From Peromyscus leucopus (lineage: Eukaryota > Chordata > Mammalia > Rodentia > Cricetidae): 64,000 bases of DNA. The notes beneath the pieces were generated by a model that saw nothing but the letters and a program-made list of their open reading frames with translations, was not told where the DNA came from and ran no database searches. Location of the stretch: NCBI RefSeq assembly GCF_004664715.2, contig NC_051075.1:31516504-31580503 (forward strand), written 5' to 3'. The position numbers were made by a program, and so were the translations under genes. Shown one piece after another: positions 34,291 to 45,348 of this stretch. The stretch's first letter is position 1. Every line of letters starts with the position of its first letter.

Positions 34291-34445
34291 AGTTTGGGTC
34301 AGATCCAGGGCCTCATATATGCTACACTTGGCCACTGGGCTATACTTCTACCCCTTAATATCCACCTTTGCTGTGCTAAGAATGGAGTCCAGGGCTTCAT
34401 ACAAGGCTAGCACTTGACTAACTGAGCTACATCCTCAGCCTTCAT
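34291..34445 (-). repeat. ID/B4-type SINE sequence
   Basis: The reverse complement of 34372-34442 reads GGCTGAGGATGTAGCTCAGT and continues with TAGTCAAGTGCTAGCC, the tRNA-Ala-like head of ID elements. 34295-34356 resembles a second, more diverged copy. Confidence 0.65.
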
Positions 34446-35070
34446 CCACTTTTATAGTATTTTTCCATTTAGAATTTTCATGTGGTTATTTTCATCTATT
34501 TTCAAAATCACTAATTTTCTACAGAGCCATATTTAGTTATCATTAATTGTTTTCTCTTACATTTTGAAACTCTAGCATATTTTGTTTCTACAGTTCCTAA
34601 ATATCTATTAGTGGTAGTATATCTTTTGTTACAATCTTATATGTGACATGGTTTTAACACAACTTATTTCTATATATTCACGTAATTTTAAATTCTCCTC
34701 TGGGTATTTCAAAACCAATGTCATATCAGAACTTTGTTGTGATGGTGGCTTGGTCTGTTAATCATACTTCTTCCTGACTCCTGGCATACTTTTCAATGTT
34801 TTTCTGAAAGAGAAATGATACTAAATAATACAAGTTATGATAAGTAGAACTTTTGTATAATGGTTTATATTAAAAATGGCTGAGTTGGGTAGAATTTAAA
34901 TTTTGCTTTAACATTACGTGCCAGATACTTTAAATATTTAAACATTCCTCTAATCTGTTTTTTTTTCTCTCCTGTTGGTGTGGGATTTCTCTAAGAACCC
35001 CTGAACTGATGCACTTTTCATCTTGTACCTGTTGCAATAACAATCTACCATTGCTTTTCAAGAGTCAGTT
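34446..35070. other. Unrecognised AT-rich DNA
   Basis: No element recognised. Confidence 0.5.
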
Positions 35071-35074
35071 AATA

Positions 35075-35490
35075 TCATAGTAAGTAATATTTCATTCTGT
35101 AATCACATGATTGTGACAAGTCTTTACTGTGTCTGTTCCCATGGACCATGGTCTTCAAAGTGCTCCCTAACTTCCTCGCTGCTTCCTTGGTTGAGATACC
35201 AAACAAAGGCACTGGAAAAAAATTGTTCTCTCCAGTAAAGTAGAAGACTTCTATGGTGAATATTCCTTTGTTAAGGACAGTGTTCTTGGGGTGCACTGGG
35301 ATGTCCTCTCTATCCCCATCTGTAGCCATGGGTAAATCTCTCTTAAGCATGGAGTTCTTTGGTGAAGGACTCATGAAACTGTGAGGGACCGTGGAAGACT
35401 GTAGCCCTCAGGAGTTTCTTACTTACCCCAGTTCAGTATCAGATGCCAGAACTGGTGAATCATTTGACTGTTCCAACATGTTTGTGGCTC
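35075..35490 (-). pseudogene. Possible processed-pseudogene fragment, parent unknown
   Basis: A 99-residue open frame (35374-35075) has mixed, protein-like composition, unlike chance frames nearby. It reads MSPSPKNSMLKRDL near its start and later VFYFTGENNFFPVPLFG. The same frame can be followed upstream to about 35480 through two stop codons, with further protein-like residues such as MLEQSNDSPVLASDTELG. I do not recognise a family. Alternatives are an old ERV or a chance frame. No function is proposed. Confidence 0.25.
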
Positions 35491-35494
35491 TGCA

Positions 35495-35865
35495 GTCTCT
35501 CTCTCAGTTAAGCAGAATCTGGCTGTGACTATTCAGATTCTGAAAATCGATTTTCTTAATAACTTCTGTTTACCATCAGACAAATATGAATATCTTCCTG
35601 TTGTTCAGCCTTTTCTTGATGTAAACATGGAAATGACCTGGTATGTTCTAAGGTCCTATAGGTTAGAGTTGTTTAAGTTTATTTTGACTTGTGGTTTAAT
35701 TAAACACGGAACTTTTTAAAATTTGATGAATATAATGATCTATTTTGACTTTGTAAAGTAAGAAAAATTTCAAGAGATACTCTGTGCCTGTACAGATGTA
35801 ATGTGTGTGCCTGTGTATGTATGTCCATGTGTGTGTGTGTCTGTGAAAATTTCCTTCACCATCAA
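35495..35865. other. Unrecognised DNA with a short GT-rich run
   Basis: No element recognised. 35800-35845 is rich in TGTG and TATG. Confidence 0.45.
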
Positions 35866-35867
35866 CT

Positions 35868-36040
35868 GAAAGTATTAATTATTTTTCCTGCTGCTGTGAT
35901 AAAATGCTCAGAAGAAAAGCAGATTAAAGAAGGAAGGATTTATTTTGGCTCACGGTTAAGGGCACAGTTGATCATGGTAGGACAGTTGTGGCAGCCAAAG
36001 CCCGAGGAAGGTGACCATATAGCGGGTGCCATCAAGATGC
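35868..36040. repeat. Rodent interspersed repeat fragment
   Basis: CTGCTGTGATAAAATGCTCA, GAAGGAAGGATTTATTTTGG and GATCATGGTAGGACAGTTGT follow the order of the rodent repeat family that opens with a 'TATTGCTGTGATAAAACACC'-like sequence. Fragment only. Confidence 0.5.
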
Positions 36041-36140
36041 AGAAGTAAAAGAATGCTCGCACTCAGCTTGTTTTCTTAATATTTTCCAGTGCAAAACTCA
36101 AAGCCAGGGAATTGTGTCATCCACTTTTAGGATGTGTAGA

Positions 36141-36526
36141 TGTAACCAATCGTCTTATTAAAATAAGAAACACAGAGTCAATGTAAAAGAGAAAGCCGAG
36201 AGGTCAGAGCTCAGAGATAAAATCTTACCTCCTCCAGTGCTCCTAGCTTCCCCGAGAGAGAGCTACTTCCTGTTTGTCTGTGTTTAAATAGTCTTTCTGT
36301 TCTGCCTTCTCATTGGTTGTAAACCCAACCACATGACTGCCTTATCACTGCCTGTAAGTACCGCCCTCCAGGTCTTAAAGGTGTATGTCTCCAATACTGG
36401 CTGTATCCCTGAACACACAGAAATCTACCTAGCTCTTTCTATGGCTCTAATAGCTCTGACCCCAGGGCAACTTTATTTATTAACATAAAATTAAAATCAC
36501 ATTTCAGTACAAATAAAATATCACCA
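36141..36526 (-). mobile_element. 3' LTR of the class II ERV (copy A)
   Basis: Minus-strand LTR of 386 bp. The sense strand starts TGGTGATATTTTATTTGTAC and ends AAGACGATTGGTTACA. An AATAAATAAAG block and a TATTTAAACACAG possible TATA region are visible on the sense strand. It matches the LTR at 55322-55768 and the solo LTR at 31803-32231. It sits directly after a polypurine tract, as expected for a 3' LTR. Confidence 0.85.
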
Positions 36527-36545
36527 TATTTCCCCTTTTCTATTT
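36527..36545 (-). other. Polypurine tract of ERV copy A
   Basis: The sense strand reads AGAAAAGGGGAAATA immediately 5' of the LTR. In retroviruses this primes plus-strand DNA synthesis. Confidence 0.7.
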
Positions 36546-39088
36546 TAATAAAAAGAAAAAAGGCAAAAGGTTATAACTAACAAAAGAAAAACTATATACA
36601 AAAGTACAATAACTATATACAATATATACAAGTAACAAATACCTAAACGATGTCTAGTCCATTTGTATTTGACAAATAAGAGAAAATAATTCCCTTATCT
36701 ATCCTATTTTAGTAAGTCCAAAATGTATCTAATTCACTTTCTATCCTAATTAATCTTCAACTATAACTAACTAATCTTCAACTCCCTCAGAGACCCAAGA
36801 AGGAAATAATATTAGCTAACAAAAATAAAAACAGGAAGTGCACAAAAGCAACTTCCAAAAATTTTGTGAGTTGACAGAAACAGCCAGCTGCCTGGACAGT
36901 CACCTAAGGTTTCTTCGCAGTGTTGGGGCATCATCTTCAACCTATAGGCTTATCGTATCTGACAGACTCATTTGTGAAGTAGGTTGTACACAAGGTCAAC
37001 AGTTCAACCTCACATTGGGTGAGAGCAGTCCATGTACCAGAAACACCTGAATTCCACTAGTGTCATGTCATGATTCAGGATTTTAAATTCTGGAAATTGT
37101 TGATGGTTTTTGAATTCAGCTGTCCATTCTTCTTGGCTGTGTATATATGGCTTCATCTCAGCATCCCCTTCTTCTCCACATCCCTCTATTAAATGCCAGT
37201 CTACTATTGAGAGGCGTGGTGAGCTTTCAGTTGCTGTTCCATTGCACAACAGAAGCCATCAGCCCACTGCCTGTTCAGCTGCCTTGGAAGAAAAAGGCAC
37301 TGTACCTTTTCCGGATTGTGAAGGCCACTTCAGGGATGGTGCCATATTGACCTGGCCTCAGAAGATGCCTTTTGATAAAGCCATAACCACACTTGTTTTG
37401 GCAGGAATCCGTAGTCCTTTGTTTCGTGTTCTGTCTGTCCATTTTTTCCTGTTGATTCGAGGATACTTTGTTGTCCAGTGGCTAACTTTTGCCACAATGA
37501 AAATTAACTCCATATGCAGTTTCTTCAATGCCCATATTTTCTCTGAAGTAGATTTGTACTGCCAGGAGCCGACATGTCTCAAAAAAGAAAAATTTCTAAG
37601 TTATTAAAACATTTTAAATGCCATATTCGGTAGATCTCTGAAGGGTTTGAAGATGACCTGTCTAAAATACATCTGCTCAATTTTTAAAACATATCTAATA
37701 ATTTCTATTGTAATGTCTAACTACTTTCATTTCTTTATATCCTAATAGTTGGTAATAATGTAAAGTATTTAAAACTAGTAATTGTATTTTCTTTTCTTTT
37801 CTTTCTTTCTTTTTTTTTTAAACAAGAACCTTAAATCTAATCTCCTTTGCTTAGCCTTTTTCCTAACCCTTGACAACAACTTGTAACCAACCCCCTTAAA
37901 CAATGAAAATTATCCCAGACCCAAAACCCATTAAAAGAACCAAAAAAAAACCACCCGCCCCACACTACCTCTTTGGGAATGTGGGCGTCATTCTTAAAAT
38001 TGCTTCCTGCTGGGTATGGGCGAAGTTATCTTTATCCTGAAAGAAAAATTTTAGGTTAATTGTCAAATTCTAGGAAAGGTAACTATATCCTTCATTATTA
38101 TCCAGTCTGTGTATAATGCCAAAGTTCAGGGTTTATCTCAAGTCCTTATTCAAGTAGTCTTTGAGACTGGATCATCTCAGCTAGTCATCTCAAAATTGCT
38201 CTGAGCACCTTGTAGTTCAAAGCTGATCTGTAGATGATGTTTGTCAGCTTAGTGATATTATTATTGTCCACGTGGAATTGTTGTTGTTGTTGTTGTGGGG
38301 CCCCATCTTCTTCCTGGAGACTTCAGTTGATGTTAGGCCTGGCCGTGATTTCCTGCAGAAAACTGATAAGAGACTCGAACACAAAGACATATATATGCAG
38401 CTAATTGAAGCCTTTTTTCTAGAATTAGTTAGTAATCTATACGATCATTCATATCTTAACAAAGTTTAAAATGTATATATATATTAATCTTGTAAATTTT
38501 GATATGAAATTTATACTTTAAGAAAAGTTTAAAGAATCAGAATAGAATCAAAGAGTTGAGATTAGTAATAGAATAGTCCCTTAATTAATTTGGCTTTTGT
38601 CCTGTCCCATAGCAGAAAATGGCTCTTTTATTCTGGCATGATACAGGGAGTTTGTATTTTCCTTTTAACAACATGCTTGAGTTTAAAGAAGGAGACAGCC
38701 ATTCTCCAACTCCAAAGTCAGCTTTAAATTTTAATTGAACTGGGACTATTAGAAGACCAATAGTGTTAAATCTTTAGAGAAAAGCAGAAACAAACATTTA
38801 AGAAGACATAAAATTTTTTGGATAATATATACCCATACGCCGTTTCACTCTGTTTCCTGGGATAGATGATTTGTCCCTTTTCTTCAGTTGTCTCATTTGT
38901 CTTGTGTTTTTCAGATTCCTTAACCTTCATTCTCCTAAAAGACAAAAAACAAAAACCTTTCCCCAAGACTAATTTTGGGGATGTTCCTTTTTGGCAAGTT
39001 ATTATCTGATTAAATGAAAAGACATGTGTTACTGGTACAAGTTAGCTTAAATTGGATGTTCATGCTGGTTGATGAACTATCACCTCCT
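36546..39088 (-). mobile_element. ERV copy A, region between pol and 3' LTR
   Basis: About 2.5 kb of internal sequence between integrase and the polypurine tract. 36546-37975 is shared, inverted, with 53405-55320. I see no envelope gene: no long frame, signal peptide or transmembrane pattern in sense. Env-less mys/MYSERV-type elements would fit. The 165-residue plus-strand frame at 37110-37607 is antisense to the ERV. Parts are A-rich or T-rich low complexity (for example 37790-37820). Confidence 0.7.
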
Positions 39089-40319
39089 CTAATTAAGAGG
39101 TTTCTCTTGTTCAAATCGAACCTTTATCAATTTTGATGGTACCCACAGCTTATCTTCTCCTGTAGAAACAAAAGCAAAACCTCGTCCCCAACGTAATACA
39201 TACCCTGGTTTCCATTCTGAAGTCAGCACATCCTTAAAGTATATAGGCTGATTTAATTCTGTAGTTTTTTCTATTATCCAATGTCTCTCTGCAACTGTTG
39301 TTCCTTTCTCATTGGCATTCAGGAAATTCAAAGTTAATAGAGCATTATGCAGTCTATTTCTGGGGATTTTTGTTACTCCTTTCTGTTTATTTAGCATGTC
39401 CTTTAGAGTTCTGTTTGATCTTTCTATAACTGCTTGACCTGTAGGATTATGTGGTATACCTGTAATATGCTTTATATTGTAATAAGCAAAAACTGTTTCA
39501 TTTTAACAGAGACATATGATGGAGCATTGTCAGTTTTGATTTGTGCAGGTATACCCATGATGGCCATAACTTCTAGCAAATGAGTGATTACAGAATCAGC
39601 TTTTTCAGAACTCAGAGCAGTTGCCCATTGAAATCCTGAATAAGTATCGATGGTGTGGTGTACATATTTCAGTTTTCCAAATTCTGCAAAGTGAAACACG
39701 TCCATCTGCCAGATTTCATTCCTCTGAGTACCCTTTGGGTTACATCCTGCGTTTGATTATAGAAGGAACAAGTAGGACATTTTTTTACTATTTCTTTGGC
39801 TTGATGCCAGGTTATGGAAAAATCCTTTTTTAAACCTTTACTATTGACATGATGTTTTTTATGAAATTCTGAGGCCACCAGCACACTTCCTATCAATAAT
39901 TTATCAATCTCATCATTGCCTTGTGCTAAAGGGCCTGGCAGACCAGTATGAGATCGGATGTGAGTTATATATAAAGGATGACTCCTTTTCCTGATTGTAT
40001 CTTGTAATTGAATAAATAGTGAAGTTAATTCTGAAGCATCAGGGATAAATTCTGCAGTCTCAATATGTAATACCACTCTTTCAGCATACTGAGAGTCAGT
40101 TACTATGTTGAGAGGTTCTGAAAAATCCATTAATACCAACAGAATAGCATACAATTCTGATTTTTGCACTGAATTATAAGGAATTTGAACCACTTTACTT
40201 AAATTTTCTGATTTGTAACCTGCCTTTCCTTGTTTGTTGGCATCTGTATAAAATGTATGAACTCCAGATATGGGTTTTTGCCTTACAATTCGTGGCAAGA
40301 TCCAATCAGCTCCAGTCAT
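39089..40319 (-). pseudogene. pol: ERV pol remnant: RNase H and integrase
   Basis: Betaretrovirus-like (class II) pol C-terminal half. In sense the first open frame (40319-39669) has RNase H with FYTDANKQG, KSELYAIL, VTDSQYA and GNDEIDKL (the acidic catalytic set). It then has the integrase zinc finger, with HKKHH spaced from CPTC. A frame change near 39700 precedes the catalytic core (39705-39472, DTYSGFQWAT and KTDNAPSY). The third core acid lies near 39425-39450, where another frame change occurs. The DNA-binding end is 39397-39089 (WKPGYVLRWGRGFAFV). Reverse transcriptase, protease and gag are absent. An inverted L1 abuts at 40320. Confidence 0.88.
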
Positions 40320-40757
40320 GTTTCCCAGGACTCTCTCACGCTACCCCTCCCCTCTCCCCACCTGATCTATTCTGTTCCTATCCCTACCTGCCCCCAGTAC
40401 ACTCATGAAATCTCTTCTATTTTCCCTCCCAGGAAGATCCATGCATCCCACCTTGAGCTCCCCTTGTTACTTAGCTTATCTGGGTCTGTGGATTGTAACA
40501 CGATTATCCTTTACTTTACAGCTAATATCCACCTAAAAGTGAGTACATACCATGTTTGTTTTTCTGGACCTGGGTTACCTCACTCAGGATGATTTTTCTA
40601 GTTCAATCTATTTGCCTGCAAATTTCATTATTTCAGTTTTTTAAAAGCTGAGTAGTACTCCATTGTATAAATGTACAACAACATTTTTTTTTAATCCGTT
40701 CTTCATTTGAGGGACATCTAGGTTGTTTCCAGTTTCTGGCTATTATGAATAGAGCTT
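40320..40757 (-). mobile_element. Inverted 5' part of a twin-primed L1
   Basis: Antisense L1: the plus strand shows the 3' UTR start, then AGTGAGTACATACCATG, GGGTTACCTCACTCAGGATG, TTTGCCTGCAAATTTCAT and GAGTAGTACTCCATTGTATA of the ORF2 C-terminal end. It stops at about 40757 within the ORF2 end and is followed by sense 3' UTR sequence. Confidence 0.75.
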
Positions 40758-41135
40758 AGAGAGATTGGTGTAACATTCAGGGATCCTGCATGTGTCTGAC
40801 TTAGTTCTTCTACATATATGCTATGGTTATGTAGCTTGGTGTTCTTGTTGTGTTCCTAGCATTGGGAGAAGGGACTGTCTCTGGCTCTTTTGCCTACTTT
40901 CAGGGCCCTTTTCTTCCTACTGGGTTGTCTCATCTAGCCTTGATATGAGGGTTTGTGCCTAGTCTTATTGTAAGTTGTTATACCATGTTTGGTTGATATC
41001 CCCGGGACGCCCTCTCTTTTCTGAAGAAGAGAGGTGGAGTAGATGTGGGGGAGAGGGACTGGGTGGAGAGGAGGGAAGGCAACCTTTGGTCAGAATGTAA
41101 TATATGAGAGAATAATAACAATAAAAAAGACATAA
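40758..41135 (+). mobile_element. Sense 3' end of the same L1 (Lx-like)
   Basis: Blocks GGATCCTGCATGTGTCTGAC, TATGCTATGGTTATGTAGCT, CTACTGGGTTGTCTCATCT, ACCATGTTTGGTTGATATCC and the purine-rich run near 41035-41085, ending AATAATAACAATAAAAAAG. They match the order at 28330-28740. Confidence 0.8.
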
Positions 41136-41310
41136 AAGGAGGTAAAATTCTGACATGAACCCTAACCACTCTAGCAATTCCTATAAGGATGTCATATGTT
41201 TTGGAGGGATGTCATATTCAGATTTGTGTTTGAAAAACACATCCTGGTCACAGTGTAATGGAACACAGAAGCAAAGCATTACAAGCAGGAAGACAAACAA
41301 ATAGGCTATT
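41136..41310. other. Unrecognised DNA
   Basis: No element recognised. Confidence 0.4.
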
Positions 41311-41311
41311 G

Positions 41312-41425
41312 CAGCCAGGCATGCACAGGAGCCTAAAGCAGGAGTCTCACAAGTGCTTGAGAAGTCAGCCAGGGATGCATAGTTATATTTGTCTGAACAT
41401 TGGCATCAAAACAAATAAAAAACGG
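41312..41425 (+). repeat. Degenerate B1-like SINE
   Basis: GCAGCCAGGCATGCACAGG, GTGCTTGAGAAGTCAGCCAG and an AAAACAAATAAAAAA tail. Diverged. Confidence 0.45.
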
Positions 41426-41790
41426 CTAGTGTACTGTCTGAATGGGAAACAGTAAAGTTATGAATTAGAGACTCAACATTTGCATGAATGAAACCCATGT
41501 TGAATTTAGTGGCAAGCAGACATATTTATTGCCCATGATGACATTTTCTGTAATCTTCCTCTACTTTAATGTAGTCTCCATCTACTAGACCACTCTTGTA
41601 TTGAGAAAATGGTTGCCTCATGCAAACTCTCCAGAAAATTTCCTTGTATGAGAGGAGCAACATTTATGTTGTCATCCTGTAACCTACTAGCATGCATCCA
41701 TTGTGACTTCTTTTTCCATGTTCTATGAGTACACTATGTGATGTTGTCAACAACAGGAACTTCTCAGAAAACTTATGGTGAGAAATGCAC
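41426..41790. other. Unrecognised AT-rich DNA
   Basis: No element recognised. Confidence 0.45.
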
Positions 41791-41794
41791 AGCT

Positions 41795-41960
41795 GAATAA
41801 AATTCTATCATAGTTTCATTATCCTTTGATGGACATCTATGTCATTTGCGATTTTTTTTAGCTATTGTGACTAGAGGAGAAATGGACAAAGATGCTCAAG
41901 TATCTCCATTGATGGATAGTGTCATTTAGGTATGTGGGCAGGAGTATTTTAGCATGCACT
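41795..41960 (-). mobile_element. Old L1 fragment, ORF2 3' end
   Basis: GATGGACATCTATGTCATTT, AGCTATTGTGACTAGAGGAG and GCTCAAGTATCTCCATTGAT match the antisense ORF2 C-terminal region at about 16510-16640 in order, strongly diverged. Confidence 0.6.
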
Positions 41961-42595
41961 TCATTCTTTGTGATTGTGAGAAAACTGGCAAGTGGGGAAG
42001 AGAAACTTTAGCACTAGCACTTACTTTCCGTTGTGATTGTGGAAGTCCTCCTGATTCCTTTAAATACAGCTGACTGACCAGTTATGTTCTCCTCTGTTTC
42101 CTTCCTGAACAGCAGTAGAGGAAGTACAAAATGATCTGTCCACCATTAAGAAAAATTCTGTCCCTTTGGCGAAGTTGAGAAGAAGATGTGCAGGTTACTT
42201 TTCACATTAAGCACATACAATTTTATTGCTATTTTAGCTTTTCGAACGAACTTCAGTCATTTGAGGAAGAGACATTTGAATTGAATGACTAACATATGTG
42301 AGTCATAAGAGTGAACAAAACCTGATCTATACCTGAAACAGCTTGGTTAATTATTGACTCAGTACACTCATTCAAAAAGTTAATTTTTGTTTTCCAAGTG
42401 TGACAGATTCTTGAAGATGAGATCTTAAGATGCACAATCATGGCAAAGTAATCTGTTTATTTTGGCAACTCATAGAAGAGTCCAGAAATGAATGGCATAG
42501 CACAAGGAAAATACTACAATGGAGAAAGTGAAGAGCAAGCTTATATAAAACCACTCATCAAGCTTTGATGGATTGGGTCTGAAAGATGACCAATA
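41961..42595. other. Unrecognised DNA
   Basis: No element or coding frame recognised. Confidence 0.45.
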
Positions 42596-42599
42596 TTGT

Positions 42600-44015
42600 G
42601 ACTGTTACATATAAGAGAGAAGTAGGTATGGCCTTGTTGGAGGAAGTGTGTCTCTATGGAATGTTAGGAGTGATTGTCATGAGCTCTTCAAAGCCATATT
42701 ATAATGATAGCTTATAGCAACTGATAATTTAGATGCCAACTCATCAGATGAATGGTTCTCTGATTGCTGAACCCTGTCAGGCAGGGCCTGTAGGGCCATA
42801 GGCTCTGAAAAACCAGTTGCTTTCATCTGTGATTTCATTTGCGTAATAACAGCTGTGATATTTCTCCATTACCATATATTTTCATATAATGTGTATATGT
42901 AATTTCATGATTACATCTCAGTCTTATGGGCACTCATATTTGTGGATAGTCAGGAAGATGACTTTTTTCTTTTTAGCTGTATAATTTTGACATATATATA
43001 TGTATATATAATATTAGGATATGTTTTATAGCTAGATTTAATGTCCCTCATGGACTATACACATTGAAAAGCTTGCTTTGTTCTTTTCGTTCAGAATAAC
43101 ACAAGGAAATAATTTCTCCTTATTTATGACTAACTCCTCATTTTAAGATTAACTGTACATATTTAGCTCATTTTTACTGCAGAGCAAGTTCAAACTAGAC
43201 TAAAGGCCTTTTTAAATAGATTATAAGTTTAAAACTTTACAATTATGTACAAGGTCAGAGTTACAGGTATCTAACCAAGGTTATCCATATAAAGCACCCT
43301 AAGAAAACCATGCAAGTTTTTCTCTTGCCAAGTCTACTGATAAAGAGCTATGTCTCAGAGTTTGTCACATTGGGCATTACGCACCTTCTCTCTGGTTCTG
43401 AAATCTTGAAAACTTATGTTGCCATGGTAAATGGCTAGACTCCTTATCAGTTACCCTAAGAATATGCTTTGACCCATGAGAGGTAACTCATAAATTTTTT
43501 ATTCAGCCTCCTGTAAAAAGAGAATTTTTAGGCTAGATGAGGAGAAGCAGGAGGACGAGAACAGATAATTAGAGCTAAGAAATTACAGACAATTAGGACA
43601 ATAAAATTAGAAAAAAACAGAACAATAAAGAGATGTGTCTGGAACAGTACTCATGTGAGAGGTACTCAGGTACCCTAAATTTCTTTCACTTCACTGTAGC
43701 ATCCAATCTGAACCCTGAAGAGGACCTTGGGGCTGGACCCTAAAGGCCCTTGATAGTGAAGGTGAGCACTGAGGTCTCTTATATTCAAGATACTGCTCAG
43801 TGTCACAGTCCTTCCTGTTGCCTGTAAGATATAGGGCTCTCGATTATTTCTGCTGTGCCATGTCTGTCTGCATGGCAACCTGTCCCATCGTGATGACAAT
43901 GGACCAAATCTGTGAACTGTAAACAAGCCACCACAATCTATTTTTTTTTTTTTTTGTAAGAGTTACCATGGTGTCTCTTCACAGCAATAGAAACTCTAAT
44001 TAAGAAAAGGGCCTA
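42600..44015. repeat. Rodent medium-reiterated repeat in two pieces
   Basis: 42605-42830 has GGTATGGCCTTGTTGGAGGA and GAAGTGTGTCTC. 43690-44012 has CATGTCTGTCTGCATGGCAA, ATCGTGATGACAATGGACCA, TTACCATGGTGTCTCTTCAC and GCAATAGAAACTCTAATTAA. Together they are the opposite orientation of the family at 4900-5258. 42840-43680 is AT-rich and unrecognised. Confidence 0.55.
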
Positions 44016-44027
44016 CCCTGGACCACA

Positions 44028-44345
44028 GTCAACCTGCCGGGCTCCATGTCATTTCTGGGCAGCTATCAAATATCAGCAGCTCCTCAGCTTGAGGTAGGAT
44101 GTTGTCCCTACCACCCGTGTTCCATGATACAATTCTGTCTCACTTGAACTTATATAGGTCTTGGAAATGCTGGTACAATAGTACTGAGTTCATTATGCAA
44201 CAGCATGCCCTGAGAACATTTTTCTTGAAATGATCCATTCTGGTTCTTGTAATCTTCCCACCTCCTCTTCTATGAAGAATCCTGAGCCTCAGAGGAGTGG
44301 TGTGATATGGATGTCCCATTTATGGTTGATCACTTCAGTGTCACT
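44028..44345 (-). mobile_element. L1 (Lx-like) 3' UTR fragment
   Basis: GGCTCCATGTCATTTCTGGG, ATCAGCAGCTCCTCAGCTTG, TGCTGGTACAATAGTACTG and CATTTATGGTTGATCACTTC resemble an antisense Lx-type 3' UTR. Old, no tail seen. Confidence 0.5.
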
Positions 44346-44349
44346 TATC

Positions 44350-44691
44350 TGCTGTGGGATTTCATTCTGTATGCTGTGAATATGTGTTGCTGTGATTGGT
44401 TGATAAATAAAATACTGATTGGCCAGTAAATAGGCAGGAAGTATAGGCAGGATAAGCAGACAAGGAGATGCTGCTAGCCATCACCATGAGAAGTAAGATG
44501 TAAAATACCAGTAAGCCACAAGCCATGTGGCAAAGTATAGATTTATAGAAATGGGTTAATTTAATATGTAAAAGCTAGCTAGTGAGATGAACCATTGGCC
44601 ATGCAATTTGTAATGAATATAAGCCTCTGTGTGTCTATTTGGGTCTGAGCAGCTGCAGAGCAGGCAGGTCACAGAAAAACTTCCATTTACA
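44350..44691 (+). mobile_element. mys-like LTR, first copy
   Basis: It begins TGCTGTGGGATTTC and carries ATTGGTTGATAAATAAAATA, CTGATTGGCCAGTAAATAGG, AAGCCACAAGCCATGTGGCA and AATATAAGCCTCTGTGTGTC. The length of about 340 bp suits what I recall of mys LTRs in Peromyscus. It is followed by TTGGTGCCTCGCTGTTGGGC, which looks like a primer-binding site and leader. Confidence 0.75.
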
Positions 44692-44712
44692 ATTGGTGCC
44701 TCGCTGTTGGGC
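44692..44712 (+). other. Primer-binding-site-like sequence
   Basis: TTGGTGCCTCGCTGTTGGGC lies just after the first LTR, where a retroelement primer-binding site belongs. The tRNA cannot be named with confidence. Confidence 0.4.
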
Positions 44713-44723
44713 ATTGATCCACA

Positions 44724-45070
44724 TGCTGTGGGATGGTCTGTATGTCAAATCTGTTGCTCTGATTGGTCAATAAATAAAACACTGATTGGCCAGTGGCCAG
44801 GCAGGAAGTAGGTGGGACAAGGAGAGAGGAGAATTCTGGGAAGCGGAAGGCTGAGGCAGAGAGACACTGCAGCCGCTGCCATGACCAGCAACATGTGAAG
44901 ATGCCGGTAAGCCACCAGCCATGTGGCAAGGTATAAATTTATGGAAATGGATTAATTTAAGCTATAAGAACAGTTAGCAAGAAGCCTGCCACGGCCATAC
45001 AGTTTGTAAGCAATATAAGTCTCTGTGTTTACTTGGTTGGGTCTGAGCGGCTGTGGGACTGGCGGGTGAC
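44724..45070 (+). mobile_element. mys-like LTR, second (younger-looking) copy
   Basis: It begins TGCTGTGGGATGGTCTG and shows CTGATTGGCCAGTGGCCAGG, GAGAATTCTGGGAAGCGGAA, GTAAGCCACCAGCCATGTGG and AATATAAGTCTCTGTGTTTA. It ends near GGCGGGTGACA and is followed by TTGTCCTGACTGTGGGC, a decayed form of the same leader. It lies in tandem with the first copy at 374-bp spacing. Confidence 0.78.
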
Positions 45071-45348
45071 AAAGATTTGTCCTGACTGTGGGCAAGGCAG
45101 AAAAACTCAAGCTACATCCACATAGGCCTAAGAAAGCTTAAAGTTTCTAAACACACAGAAATGAACCCACATTAGGCTTCCTAGTCTCTCAGTTTCATGC
45201 CAACAGCAGTGCAGACTTGTCTTTCAACAGATGCCTGCAAGATGGAGATGGCCACCAGCAGCCATGAGCTAAGTGGAATGGCTGCAGATTCCCATCGCAG
45301 TACACAGAGATATCTCCAAGCCATGCAGTGTGGTGTGTGGTGAATTTA
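45071..45348 (+). mobile_element. Probable mys-like internal leader
   Basis: Moderate-GC, non-coding DNA between the second LTR and an L1 insertion. Nothing coding is seen. Assignment to the element rests on position only. Confidence 0.35.

Noticed and set aside
34372..34442. tRNA gene candidate
   Set aside because: The tRNA-Ala-like sequence is the head of an ID-type SINE, diverged and followed by SINE body sequence.
37110..37607. 165-residue plus-strand frame
   Set aside because: It is antisense to the ERV region between pol and LTR, and the inverted copy at 54161-54442 shows the same shadow. No signal for a real gene.
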